64,000 nucleotides of DNA from Acetispira formosa (nom. nud.). Lineage in GTDB: Bacteria > Desulfobacterota > Desulfarculia > Adiutricales > Adiutricaceae. The stretch spans positions 2,001,001 through 2,065,000 of the forward strand of contig CP026657.1 of assembly GCA_023525915.1 (NCBI GenBank). The letters run 5' to 3'. The notes beneath the pieces were generated by a model. It saw only the letters and a program-made list of their open reading frames with translations, did no database searches and was not told where the DNA came from. Within the stretch, counting starts at the first letter, position 1. Every line of letters begins with the position of its first letter. A program made the position numbers and the translations under genes. Below are positions 8,271-16,216 of the stretch, in pieces.

Positions 8271-8975
8271 TCAGGCGTCGTGAACTACGGTTGAAACTTT
8301 CAGGTTCTCCTGCCAGGGCAGAAGCTTTAAATGCTCTTCCATGTGGAATACGGCCTTTTTGGGATCGCGGTCCACTATGGCGTTGTAAACCCCCAGATGA
8401 CCTTCATAATAAAGCTTCATCCGGGCCGGATTCAAATGCGATGTATCCACGCAAATAGCTATGCAGTGCGATAAATTCTCCATCACCTTGATGAAGAGCG
8501 AATTGCCGGTCAGCCGCGACAGCAGCAGGTGATAATCCAGATCAGCCTGGGCCCACATCTCGGTGTCGCCTTTGGCCAGGGCTTCTTCCTGAAGGTCAAG
8601 GTTTTCACGCACCAATTTCAGCCCGGCCGGGGTGGCGTTACTGACGGCCGAGACCGCAATGGCCGGTTCCAGAGCCCAGCGAAACTGATAAATTTCAGTC
8701 ATGCGCGGGTTGTCGTTGAAAATGGTGGTGTGGCCGTTATGGCCGCCGGCTTCGTCGAGATCGCTGAAGATAAAGGTGCCGCTGCCGGGCCGGCTCTTCA
8801 GAAGCCCGCTCGTCTCCAGGGATTTAATAGCCTCCCGGAGGGTGTGGCGGGATACGTTCATGGCCTCGGCCAGTTCCCTTTCGGGCGGCAGCTTGTCACC
8901 GATCTTCAGGTGCCCTTCGGCAATCAACTGCTTGATTTTTATTTCCACCCGCGTGGAGAGTCGTCTGTTGTTCAT
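8271..8975 (-). CDS. GntR-family regulator, FadR subfamily
   Basis: Predicted 234-residue repressor. The N-terminal winged helix (about residues 1-75) shows IKQLIAEGHLKIGDKLPPERELAEAMNVSRHTLREAIKSLE and a GLLKSRPGSGTFI wing. The C-terminal FCD helical domain contains the expected ligand or metal-binding residues: D in QADLDYHLLL, H in DYHLLL, and later H in GHLGVYNAI and MEEHLK. An upstream in-frame TTG at 8996 would add seven residues; the ATG is preferred. The gene is probably autoregulated: two TGGTTSAACCA-like operators overlap its own promoter. It likely controls the adjacent dehydratase and TRAP genes in response to their substrate or a metabolite. Confidence 0.92.
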   Translation of the reverse strand: MNNRRLSTRVEIKIKQLIAEGHLKIGDKLPPERELAEAMNVSRHTLREAIKSLETSGLLKSRPGSGTFIFSDLDEAGGHNGHTTIFNDNPRMTEIYQFRWALEPAIAVSAVSNATPAGLKLVRENLDLQEEALAKGDTEMWAQADLDYHLLLSRLTGNSLFIKVMENLSHCIAICVDTSHLNPARMKLYYEGHLGVYNAIVDRDPKKAVFHMEEHLKLLPWQENLKVSTVVHDA

Positions 8976-9093
8976 TGCTTTATCGCATCCCTGCAACTAT
9001 ACGGTTGGCAGCGGTTAGAAATATCGGCACAGCACTGGCTTGCCGTGAATATACGACAGTCGGCGCGTGTCGGAATACTGGACATCTCTCATG

Positions 9094-9133
9094 CGGTTGA
9101 ACCAATTATGCATGTGGTTCAACCAAAAGTCAA
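9094..9133 (-). promoter_or_regulatory. GntR promoter with two overlapping operators
   Basis: On the minus strand TTGACT (9128-9133) is separated by exactly 17 bp from CATAAT (9105-9110), a strong sigma-70-type promoter pointing to the regulator gene. The palindrome tggttcaacca (9115-9125) lies in the spacer and ggttgaacc (9095-9103) lies just downstream of the -10. Their centres are 21 bp apart, two helical turns. Both fit the FadR-subfamily operator pattern TNGTNNNACNA. Confidence 0.85.
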
Positions 9134-9223
9134 CCGCTTTTTGACTTTATCATTTAAAAAGATGCCTATATTAAGATAACGTTGTGTTTATATTGCCATT
9201 ATATGATATCGCCCGATTTTCAT

Positions 9224-9238
9224 ACTGGTTGAACCAGT
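9224..9238. promoter_or_regulatory. Third GntR-type operator
   Basis: The perfect 15-bp palindrome actggttgaaccagt directly follows the stop codon of the permease gene. It has the same core as the two operators at the regulator promoter, about 111 bp away, so a DNA loop or a second regulated promoter is possible. Confidence 0.75.
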
Positions 9239-10501
9239 TTAGGCTCTGGCTCGAAAAACAACATGCTCCAACATTATCACGGTTATGGTGCCCATGACAA
9301 AACCGTTGCCCACAATAGGGCGCAGCAGATCGGGGAGGCCCTTGAAAGCCGGGCCCGGAGTGAAAGCGATCATGAGACCCACCATCAGTGAAAGGCCGAC
9401 AGTTATTCCGCTTTCAAAATTGGTGACGCCTTTTTCAGCCACCAGCATGGTCAGGCCGCTGGAGAGTTGGGCGGCCATCAGATAAAGCATCAGCGAACCC
9501 ATGACCGCGCCGGGTATATGGGAGAGCAATAACACGATATCGGATGACATGGCACAGAGAATCAGGCCGATCCCGGCCGGGATGAGGGTAAAGCGGGAGG
9601 CGTTGCCAGTGCCGGCGATAACCCCGGCACTGAGGGAGTAATCCACCGAACCGATAACCCCAAGGCCGCCGGCGGCCACATTGGCCAGGCCCACGACGCC
9701 AACCCCTCTTTTAATCCGGCCAGGCATGTCATCGAGTTTAAGCAGGTGGCCCAGAGATTCGACGGAGCCCAGTTCGTTTATCAGCAAAGCCAGAAAGCAG
9801 AAGAGGAAAGAGAGAACAGTTCCGGCGTGGAAGTCGAAAGAACTGATTAGAAAACCGGCCGCGACAGTTTCAGTAGTTGCGGAAGAAGCGGCCGGGAACC
9901 CCTGGAACGCGAAATAAGCGAGGGTGCCGCCGCCGATACCGATGATAACGGTCAGAGATTTCAGCACGCCAGGCAGTATTTTATTGCAAATAATCAGAGC
10001 CAGCACCAGAAGGACAGCAAAGCACAGATGAAAAGCGGGTTGCTCATGGCCGCCAAGCACCAGGTTCAGAATGGTCGGGGTCAGGGTGAAAGCGATGAGC
10101 ACGAGGATAACGGAAACGATGCGCGGTGTAAAAAAGAAGCGCAGGCGGGCCAAAACGCCGCTGAAGGCCAGAAGGGCCAGGACGGCTCCGCCGACCAGGA
10201 TGGCTGAATAAATAGCCTCCATCCCCTGGGCGATGGAAGCGGTCATGCCCACCAGAAGGATGGTGGCCGGGCCGACCACCAGGGGCATGCGGTGACCCAG
10301 AAGGATTTGAATTATGGCGGTGACGCCGGTGAGGGCGAAAAGTTTCTGAAGGTAGAAAGCCTGAAGGCTGATATCGTCGAAATGGAGGCGGGATACCACC
10401 ACTCCCATGATTACCACACAGGGCAGCGAAACGGCCCACCACTGCAAACCATACAAAAGCATCGGCCCCAGGCCCGGCTTGTCATTGACCGCATATTTCA
10501 T
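9239..10501 (-). CDS. NCS2-type nucleobase:cation symporter family permease
   Basis: Predicted 420-residue inner membrane protein with 12-14 hydrophobic segments. The ATG at 10501 is chosen because ggagtcact precedes it; a GTG at 10525 would add eight residues. Features of the nucleobase permease (uracil/xanthine) family are GLQWWAVSLPCVVIMG at the start, GHRMPLVVGPA, and the segment ANVAAGGLGVIGSVDYSLSA followed by GVIAGTGNASRF. Substrate cannot be read from the sequence. It lies 53 bp after the PPOx gene and ends at a GntR operator, so it could belong to the same regulon as the dehydratase and TRAP genes. Confidence 0.85.
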   Translation of the reverse strand: MKYAVNDKPGLGPMLLYGLQWWAVSLPCVVIMGVVVSRLHFDDISLQAFYLQKLFALTGVTAIIQILLGHRMPLVVGPATILLVGMTASIAQGMEAIYSAILVGGAVLALLAFSGVLARLRFFFTPRIVSVILVLIAFTLTPTILNLVLGGHEQPAFHLCFAVLLVLALIICNKILPGVLKSLTVIIGIGGGTLAYFAFQGFPAASSATTETVAAGFLISSFDFHAGTVLSFLFCFLALLINELGSVESLGHLLKLDDMPGRIKRGVGVVGLANVAAGGLGVIGSVDYSLSAGVIAGTGNASRFTLIPAGIGLILCAMSSDIVLLLSHIPGAVMGSLMLYLMAAQLSSGLTMLVAEKGVTNFESGITVGLSLMVGLMIAFTPGPAFKGLPDLLRPIVGNGFVMGTITVIMLEHVVFRARA

Positions 10502-10554
10502 AGTGACTCCATTGGCAGGGGCCACGCCGGGAAGGCCGCGGCACCGGCCCGGCC

Positions 10555-11028
10555 CTACCTTTTGGCCTTAACTGTGACTACTTCCATCTCAACGCCATAG
10601 ACGGCCGTCCGGGACAGGGAATGCTTGATATCGCCATCGGCTTTATCCATATAATCCGGCAGGTACCTCTCGGCCAGTTCATAAAGAATATCATATTTCT
10701 CTTTTTCGTCGCTGACCTCTGAGACATTTCCGAAAATGACCACGCTTTCAAAATAGGTGCTGAAGTTGTCGGCGTAAACCGGTTTGGTTCCGCCCACCAC
10801 CGTAAAGCAGGCTTTGGGGTTGCCTTTAATGTTGTCGATCTTGTGGCCATTCATGGCTGAATGAAAATAAACCTTATTATCTTTGACTATATAGGAAAGA
10901 GGGGTACCGTAAGGTTGGCCGTCAGCGTCCACAGTAGACAGAATTCCATATTCACAATTTTTAAGGATGGCCAGGCCCTCCTCGCGGCTTCTTTGCCGGT
11001 CTTTGCGGCGCATTGGTTTTTCCTGCAT
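10555..11028 (-). CDS. Pyridoxamine 5'-phosphate oxidase-like flavin-binding protein
   Basis: Predicted 157-residue split-barrel protein of the PPOx-like/nitroimidazole resistance (NimA-type) group. Visible features are the N-terminal helix with ILKNCEYGILSTVDADGQPYGTPLSYI, followed by VYFHSAMNGHKIDNIKGNPKACFTVVG, in which the H of the GHK segment is typical. Such proteins bind FMN or F420 and reduce small molecules or serve unknown roles. The start codon has gaggggtgaact upstream. The function is not evident from neighbours. Confidence 0.88.
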   Translation of the reverse strand: MQEKPMRRKDRQRSREEGLAILKNCEYGILSTVDADGQPYGTPLSYIVKDNKVYFHSAMNGHKIDNIKGNPKACFTVVGGTKPVYADNFSTYFESVVIFGNVSEVSDEKEKYDILYELAERYLPDYMDKADGDIKHSLSRTAVYGVEMEVVTVKAKR

Positions 11029-11099
11029 AGTTCACCCCTCCATTCGGATGTTAATGATGATTCAGTATATCATAATCTCCTCTGAAAATCCCCAGCCCT

Positions 11100-11274
11100 G
11101 AGCAATTCTAATTATGGCTTTTTCCCCTGAACTTGTGGCGTGCAGCTACACAAAAAGCGTGGTTTTTGTTTCGCAAGTTGCTATTTTACCGTAAAAACCA
11201 GTCGCTGGCGCTCCGTCGCCCCTGTGGGTCGACCTGCTATTTTGAAATTGCCGTCTACTTTGAGAATTGCTGCC
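11100..11274. repeat. MITE-like repeat B, copy 3
   Basis: A 175-bp copy with terminal inverted repeats gagcaattct and agaattgctg. Landmarks are tacacaaaaagcgtggtttt, ccagtcgctggcgctccgtc and gggtcgacctgctatttt. It sits upstream of the PPOx-like gene. Confidence 0.8.
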
Positions 11275-11354
11275 TTGCGGTAACTATGCAACCCATTTTA
11301 AAATGAAAGAGTGTGCCTTAATAAAAATCATAAGTTTACCAATTTATGTCCCGC

Positions 11355-11442
11355 CCGCGCGAAGAATTTTTTCGTGCGCGCTAGGCGGAGGCCTTTTATA
11401 TCGAGGGGATAAGCCCTTTGGCTATCCCCTTGATATAAAGGG
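11355..11442. repeat. Two further hairpins in the 11.0-11.6 kb gap
   Basis: One hairpin pairs gcgcgaagaa with ttcgtgcgcgc (about 11358-11381). A second pairs 20-bp arms at 11392-11411 and 11423-11442 (ccttttatatcgaggggata against tatccccttgatataaaggg) with one mismatch. The rest of 11275-11609 shows no gene. Confidence 0.6.
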
Positions 11443-11609
11443 CCGACAACGACGCATGGCGGAAAAAGTCTGAGCACCCCGCCACCTACCGGCTGAATAG
11501 TTACCCCTTGCGCTTGCCGGTAAGAAGGGTTATATTACAAATGAGATTGGTTCTCTATTGCAACAACAATCTGCTTCAGGGTTAACCATCAGCTTCGAGA
11601 GGTGAAACT

Positions 11610-11771
11610 ATGGATTCCCAGACTATTTTGGTTATTATCATTGCAGTGGCCTGTGCTTTGCTTCTGGTCAAAAAATATGCCCGCTCGGCCAAAGGCGCCG
11701 GAGGCTGCGGGTGTGGCTGCGGGGGTGATTGCCCCTCCGGCCAGGCTGATAAATGCGGAGATAAAAAATGA
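11610..11771 (+). CDS. Small Cys-rich single-span membrane protein, FeoB-associated type
   Basis: A 53-residue protein. Residues 3-20 form one membrane segment (SQTILVIIIAVACALLLV), followed by a basic KKYARSAK and a tail with five cysteines in GGCGCGCGGDC and DKC. This is the architecture of the small Cys-rich proteins usually found beside feoB, proposed to act in ferrous iron uptake. A gagaggtgaaa ribosome binding site precedes the ATG. Its stop codon overlaps the start of the Fur-FeoA gene (atga), so the two are coupled. No feoB is present in this window. Confidence 0.85.
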   Translation: MDSQTILVIIIAVACALLLVKKYARSAKGAGGCGCGCGGDCPSGQADKCGDKK

Positions 11772-12655
11772 ACTCGGCCTTTACCCATATGGCCCGGCGG
11801 CTTCACCGCCACCTGAGCCGTTACCTCGACCGCCAGGGCGGCCTGAGGAATCTTGATGTGAACAGCGGGGCCAAAACCACGCCCCATGCCGGTGAAAAAG
11901 AGGCCCTGGCCACCATCCTGTCAGGTTTGGGACACCAGAACCCCGAAGAGCCGATGTTCATGCTTGAGATTTTTCTGTCCTCCGACTGCCACCTTACGGC
12001 TGAGGAGTTTCAGGCGCTCATGATTGAAAACGGCCATGACATAAGCCTTGACAGAGCCCAGGTATCTCTGGAATTTTTTACAGCCATGGGTTTCGCTGAG
12101 CGTCATTATACTGAAGACGGCCGCGCCCTCTACGAACGCAGTGGTCCCGGCAGCCACCATGACCACATCATTTGCAGCGGCTGCGGCCGGAATGTGGAGT
12201 TCAACCGGCCGGATGTCGACCATTTGATCGAAAAAATCGCCTGTGATGAAGAATTCTGCCACCTTCACCACAAGCTGGTTATTTACGGCCTTTGCCCGGA
12301 ATGCCGCGAACGCCGGGCCAAGGGCCTGCCGCTTTCGGAAACGGCCGTCGGAGAAGTGGTTTCAGTGGTTCACCTTGGGGGGAATGAAGACATGGTGCAC
12401 CGGCTGGCCAATCTTGGCCTGCATAAAGGGACACGTTTGAAAGTGCTGGGGGAACAGGGGGGGACGATGGTTGTCCTTCAGGATAACTGCCGTCTGGCCA
12501 TGGGGCCGGAAATGGCCGCCAGCGTCATGGTCCGCACTGTGGGGCGCGGCCGGGGCGGGCATTGCGGTGATCACAGAAATATCTGGCCTTTTCACGGCCC
12601 GGACACCGTTGAATACCAGGACAACATCCGTCACCGCCGCCGCGAAGACGCTTAG
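11768..12655 (+). CDS. Fur-family regulator fused to a C-terminal FeoA domain
   Basis: A 295-residue protein with two domains. Residues about 40-185 are Fur: winged helix with LTAEEFQALMIENGHDISLDRAQVSLEFFTAMGFAE, then the metal motif HHDHIICSGCG, and the second CPECR pair. Residues about 190-260 are a FeoA/SH3-like domain (LPLSETAVGEVVSVVHLGG, VHRLANLGLHKGTRLKVLGEQ, LAMGPEMAASVMVR). The last about 35 residues are His and Arg rich. Fur normally ends after about 150 residues, so the fusion is real unless a stop was missed; the frame is continuous. DtxR-type regulators also carry an SH3-like FeoA domain, so the fusion recreates that layout on a Fur scaffold. It presumably controls or senses ferrous iron transport. 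Confidence 0.9.
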   Translation: MNSAFTHMARRLHRHLSRYLDRQGGLRNLDVNSGAKTTPHAGEKEALATILSGLGHQNPEEPMFMLEIFLSSDCHLTAEEFQALMIENGHDISLDRAQVSLEFFTAMGFAERHYTEDGRALYERSGPGSHHDHIICSGCGRNVEFNRPDVDHLIEKIACDEEFCHLHHKLVIYGLCPECRERRAKGLPLSETAVGEVVSVVHLGGNEDMVHRLANLGLHKGTRLKVLGEQGGTMVVLQDNCRLAMGPEMAASVMVRTVGRGRGGHCGDHRNIWPFHGPDTVEYQDNIRHRRREDA

Positions 12656-12668
12656 CGCTCAGGCAGCA

Positions 12669-12699
12669 GAAAGGAAGGCTCACCGCCTTCCTTTCCTGT
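12669..12699 (+). terminator. Terminator after Fur-FeoA
   Basis: Perfect 11-bp arms gaaaggaaggc and gccttcctttc with a 5-nt loop, followed by ctgttt. It ends the Cys-rich/Fur-FeoA transcript. Confidence 0.75.
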
Positions 12700-12815
12700 T
12701 TATGGTCAATATTAAAAATGAAGTAACAGCGGGTGATCGCCGCCTGGATAAACGTTTTGACCCAGCTTACGGCGGCGAAATTATAAGATCGACCATGCAC
12801 CAGCCCGATATTGCC

Positions 12816-13259
12816 CTAAAGGCTGTGATTGATAAGACTGAACAACCGCTCCGTTTCCGCCTCCTGCCGGGCGGCCTCCGCCTCGCCAAGTTCGTGGTCA
12901 TATCCGATCAAGTGCAAAAGGCCATGAATCAGGTAGAAATAAAACATTTCCCCATCCGTGTAGCCCAGCGGCCCGGCCTCCCTCATGATGGTTTCAGTGG
13001 AGATGACGATGTCGCCCAAAACCCTGGGAGTACCGGCCATCATCATCCCCTCTTCCATCGCGAACGACAGGACGTTGGTGGCCCGGTCCTTACCCCGATA
13101 CTGACGGTTGATGGACCTTATCTCCTCATCATCAGTGACCGTGACCGAAAGGTCGGCTTCGGCCAGGTTCAGCTCCTTCAGAAGCCTGGCCAGCCGACGC
13201 CGCAGATTGGCCGATTTAATGGGTAACGCCTTTTGACGGTTCGACAGGTAAATGGCCAT
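12816..13259 (-). CDS. ybeY: Endoribonuclease YbeY
   Basis: Single-strand endoribonuclease involved in 16S rRNA maturation and ribosome quality control. The 147-residue product has the metal motif HGLLHLIGYDHE, and NRQYRGKDRATNVLSFAMEEG and LGDIVISTETI typical of YbeY. The ATG at 13259 starts MAIYLSNRQ. The start region overlaps the end of pgpH by 44 bp. With phoH and pgpH upstream it forms the widely conserved phoH-pgpH-ybeY order. Confidence 0.95.
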   Translation of the reverse strand: MAIYLSNRQKALPIKSANLRRRLARLLKELNLAEADLSVTVTDDEEIRSINRQYRGKDRATNVLSFAMEEGMMMAGTPRVLGDIVISTETIMREAGPLGYTDGEMFYFYLIHGLLHLIGYDHELGEAEAARQEAETERLFSLINHSL

Positions 13260-15657
13260 AAATCTCTTTCGGCTCGGCTTTGGGTTCAACCGGTTCCTTT
13301 TTCAAGGCCGGGGTGGCCTCTTTCTCTTTGGCCGCGTCTTTGCGGCCGCCGGGATAGGCCACCCGATGGTGATAAATGCCGATCAGGATAGTGGTGAAAT
13401 TATTGATCACCTCTGAAATTTCCCGGCCGGTCAATTCACAGTCGTCCAACTGGCCGTCGCTGAAAACGGAATTGACCAGCTGACGCACCATGTTGCGAAT
13501 CTTTGTAGGGGTGGGTTCGGACAATGACCGGGTGGCCGCTTCACAGATGTCGGCCAGCATGACCAGGCCGGCCTCTTTGGCTTGCGGCCTGGGGCCGGGA
13601 TAGCGATAATCACCCTCATTGACCTCCGGCTGGCCCTCCTGCCTTTGCTCTTTGGCTTTGTGATAGAAAAAACCCATCAGGCCCGTGCCGTGATGCTGCT
13701 CGACAATATCGACTATACCTTGCGGCAGATGGTTTTCCCGGGCCAGTTCCGCTCCGTCCTTGACGTGCCCGATGAGAATCAGGGCCGACATTGAGGGGGC
13801 CAGAGTGTCATGCCGGTTTTCCCCGGTCTGGTTTTCCACAAAATAGAGCGGCTTCTTCATTTTGCCGATGTCATGATAATAGGCGCCCACCCTGGCCAGG
13901 TGGGGGTTGGCCCCGATGGCCTCGGCCGCCGCCTCGACCATGGCCCCGACAATGACGGAGTGGTGATAGGTTCCGGGGGCGGTGAGCATCAGTTCCCTCA
14001 ACAAGGGCCGGTCTAGATTGCCCAGCTCCAGCAGTTTAAGGTTAGTGCTGAAACCGAAAGCGCTTTCGATAAGGGGAATCATGCCGCTGGCCATAACCCC
14101 GGACAGGACGCCGGAAGCGGCGGCCGCGCAGAAGTTATAGGAAGTCTGCCGCGTCCACTGCAAGTCGCCATAAAGGGTCAGGCCGAAGAGAGTCAGACAG
14201 TTGACCACCATGACCCAGAAGGAGGCCGGTATCAAATGGCCTCTTTCATTCATGTTCCTGAGGCACCAGGTGGCCGCAATGGCCCCGTTGTAACTGTAGA
14301 CGAAAACCATGAATTTGCCGGTGGGTGAGACAATGGTGGCGACCATGGCCGCGAAGAGGGCCATGAAGGAAGCCTTGCGAACGCCAAAAAAGACGGCGGT
14401 GAGCATGGTGGCCGTTGAAATGGGCATGGCGTAGAGGATGGTGCGGCTGTCCACAAAATCAAAATCCCAGGAAAGGCTGGCCCCGAACAGGCTGGCGCTG
14501 TGGGCCATCAGGGCCACCATGACCAATTGAAGGCTGATGAATATCTGTTCCTTGAGGGCGATTCGATGATAACCACCCTGCTGACGGTTAATCAGCGAGA
14601 GAATCAGGCCGGAATTGAAGAAAACGAAGAGCACCACAAACAGGCCGGCAAATTTATAGAGCCAATTGTAGCTGCTGGCCGTCTCTCTCATGGCCTTTAT
14701 TTTCTCCATGGCTTCCATGCCGATGACTGAACCTTCCCGGACGATGACCTCACCGGCCCGAATATTCATATAGGAAATCGGAACCTGGGCCCGGGCTTCG
14801 GCCAGCCGCCTCTCGGTCTCCTGAAAATCGGGCTTGAGGTTGGGCCGGGCCAGTCCCCTGGCCAGGAGCATTATCAGCTCAACTTCATCAGGCGTGAAGC
14901 GGGCGGTCAGAACCCTGCCCCTGATTTCCATCAGGCGCTCCACGGCCGAGCGATCCATGAGGGCGGCGGCGGTCGGGAGGGTGTATTCACTTCTGGATGA
15001 CATCAATACAATGGAGACAGGACGCTGACGCTGCCCGGCGGCCAGATAGTTGGGAGCCTCCAGAAGGCCCATGGCCATTATTTCAGAGGCCAGGCTTAGG
15101 ACCTGACGTGCGATATCCGGCCTGAAATGGCTTTCCAGGGCCAGCCGCCAGAGGCGGGAATCAGAATCAGGCACATGGAAAAGGCTGTTGAAAGAGACTT
15201 CCAGGCTTTCCAGCTCCCGGCTGATCTGAATGGAGGCGCTGCCTGAGGTTGGCCTCTCCATAGCCGCCACCAGCTCACGGCCACGCCGGAAAATAGTGGC
15301 CGCCTCTTCCTCCAGCACCGGAATCACGGCGTCATCAAGGACGAAAACCGGCGGGACCGCTGATTCCGCCGCAGCCATATTATGCTGGGTGGCCGCGTGA
15401 TCCACCACCGAGAGCCCCCGATCGGCCCTGATGGTATATTCCGCCACATCACCGACTTGATACCGCACGGGCGTGGGAAAGGCCAGAAGCACTGTCACGG
15501 CGGTCAAAAGCCCCACCAGGGCCAATTGGGAATACAAGCCATGTTCGGCGATCCAGTTCAGACGCCTCTTGATAAAATGTTTCCAAGGATGTCGGCCCCT
15601 ATCCGGCACATGGCGGGATTTAAGAGCCCTGGTCATTTCGGAATGTCTGGAAGTCAC
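13216..15657 (-). CDS. pgpH: Membrane HD-domain phosphohydrolase, PgpH (7TMR-HD) family
   Basis: Predicted 813-residue protein. One N-terminal membrane segment (about 38-56) is followed by an extracytoplasmic domain to about residue 325, seven membrane segments (about 330-540) and a cytoplasmic HD domain. The HD motifs are visible: TAPGTYHHSVIVGAMVEAA, then GAYYHDIGKMKKPLYFVENQ, and VEQHHGTGLMGFFY. PgpH proteins hydrolyse cyclic di-AMP. The tail (about 760-813) is Lys, Glu and Pro rich and low in complexity. Its reading frame overlaps ybeY. An array of repeat B units separates it from phoH. Confidence 0.93.
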   Translation of the reverse strand: MTSRHSEMTRALKSRHVPDRGRHPWKHFIKRRLNWIAEHGLYSQLALVGLLTAVTVLLAFPTPVRYQVGDVAEYTIRADRGLSVVDHAATQHNMAAAESAVPPVFVLDDAVIPVLEEEAATIFRRGRELVAAMERPTSGSASIQISRELESLEVSFNSLFHVPDSDSRLWRLALESHFRPDIARQVLSLASEIMAMGLLEAPNYLAAGQRQRPVSIVLMSSRSEYTLPTAAALMDRSAVERLMEIRGRVLTARFTPDEVELIMLLARGLARPNLKPDFQETERRLAEARAQVPISYMNIRAGEVIVREGSVIGMEAMEKIKAMRETASSYNWLYKFAGLFVVLFVFFNSGLILSLINRQQGGYHRIALKEQIFISLQLVMVALMAHSASLFGASLSWDFDFVDSRTILYAMPISTATMLTAVFFGVRKASFMALFAAMVATIVSPTGKFMVFVYSYNGAIAATWCLRNMNERGHLIPASFWVMVVNCLTLFGLTLYGDLQWTRQTSYNFCAAAASGVLSGVMASGMIPLIESAFGFSTNLKLLELGNLDRPLLRELMLTAPGTYHHSVIVGAMVEAAAEAIGANPHLARVGAYYHDIGKMKKPLYFVENQTGENRHDTLAPSMSALILIGHVKDGAELARENHLPQGIVDIVEQHHGTGLMGFFYHKAKEQRQEGQPEVNEGDYRYPGPRPQAKEAGLVMLADICEAATRSLSEPTPTKIRNMVRQLVNSVFSDGQLDDCELTGREISEVINNFTTILIGIYHHRVAYPGGRKDAAKEKEATPALKKEPVEPKAEPKEIYGHLPVEPSKGVTH

Positions 15658-15671
15658 TATTTATTATCTCC

Positions 15672-16216
15672 TGCCCTGAACTTGCGGCTCAGAGCTGCGC
15701 AAAAAGCGTGGTTTTTGCTTCGCGAACAACTACTTTAACCTTAAAAACCAGTCGCTGGCGCTCCGTCTCGCTGCGCTCGACCCAGGCTCTATGCGACGGC
15801 CATAATTAGAATGTCACCCAAGGATCGACCTGCTATTTTTCAAACAGCCGTCTTTAAAATGGCCGACTTATTTTTCACTCTTTTCACGCTAACAACCGCT
15901 TCAACCTTAAAACCAGTCGCTGGCGCTCCGTCTCGCTGCGCTCAACCCAGGCTTTATGCGACGGCCATAATTAGAATGTCACCCAAGGGTCGACCTGCTA
16001 TTTTTCAAACAGCCGTCTTTAAAATGGCCGATTTATTTTTCACTCTTTTCACACTAACAACCGCTTCAACCTTAAAACCAGTCGCTGGCGCTCCGTCTCG
16101 CTGCGCTCGACCCAGGCTTTATGCGACGGCCATAATTAGAATGTCACCCAAGGGTCGACCTGCTATTTTTCAAACAGCCGTCTTTAAAATGGCCGATTTA
16201 TTTTTCACTCTTTTCA
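15672..16216. repeat. Repeat B expanded into a 165-bp tandem array
   Basis: After an initial repeat B left half (15672-15735), a 165-bp unit is present nearly three times; the marker gtcgctggcg occurs at 15751, 15916 and 16081. Each unit has the B core, gtcgacctgctatttttcaa, then aaaatggcc and ttatttttcactctttt. The last unit runs 16 bp into the phoH coding region (16201-16216), so each copy carries the 3' end of phoH. The array fills the whole phoH-pgpH gap; no gene seen. Confidence 0.9.

Noticed and set aside
15736..16216. Long plus-strand frame of 245 codons through the tandem array
   Set aside because: It exists only because the 165-bp unit is a multiple of three. The translation is repetitive, has no ribosome binding site and runs antisense into phoH.
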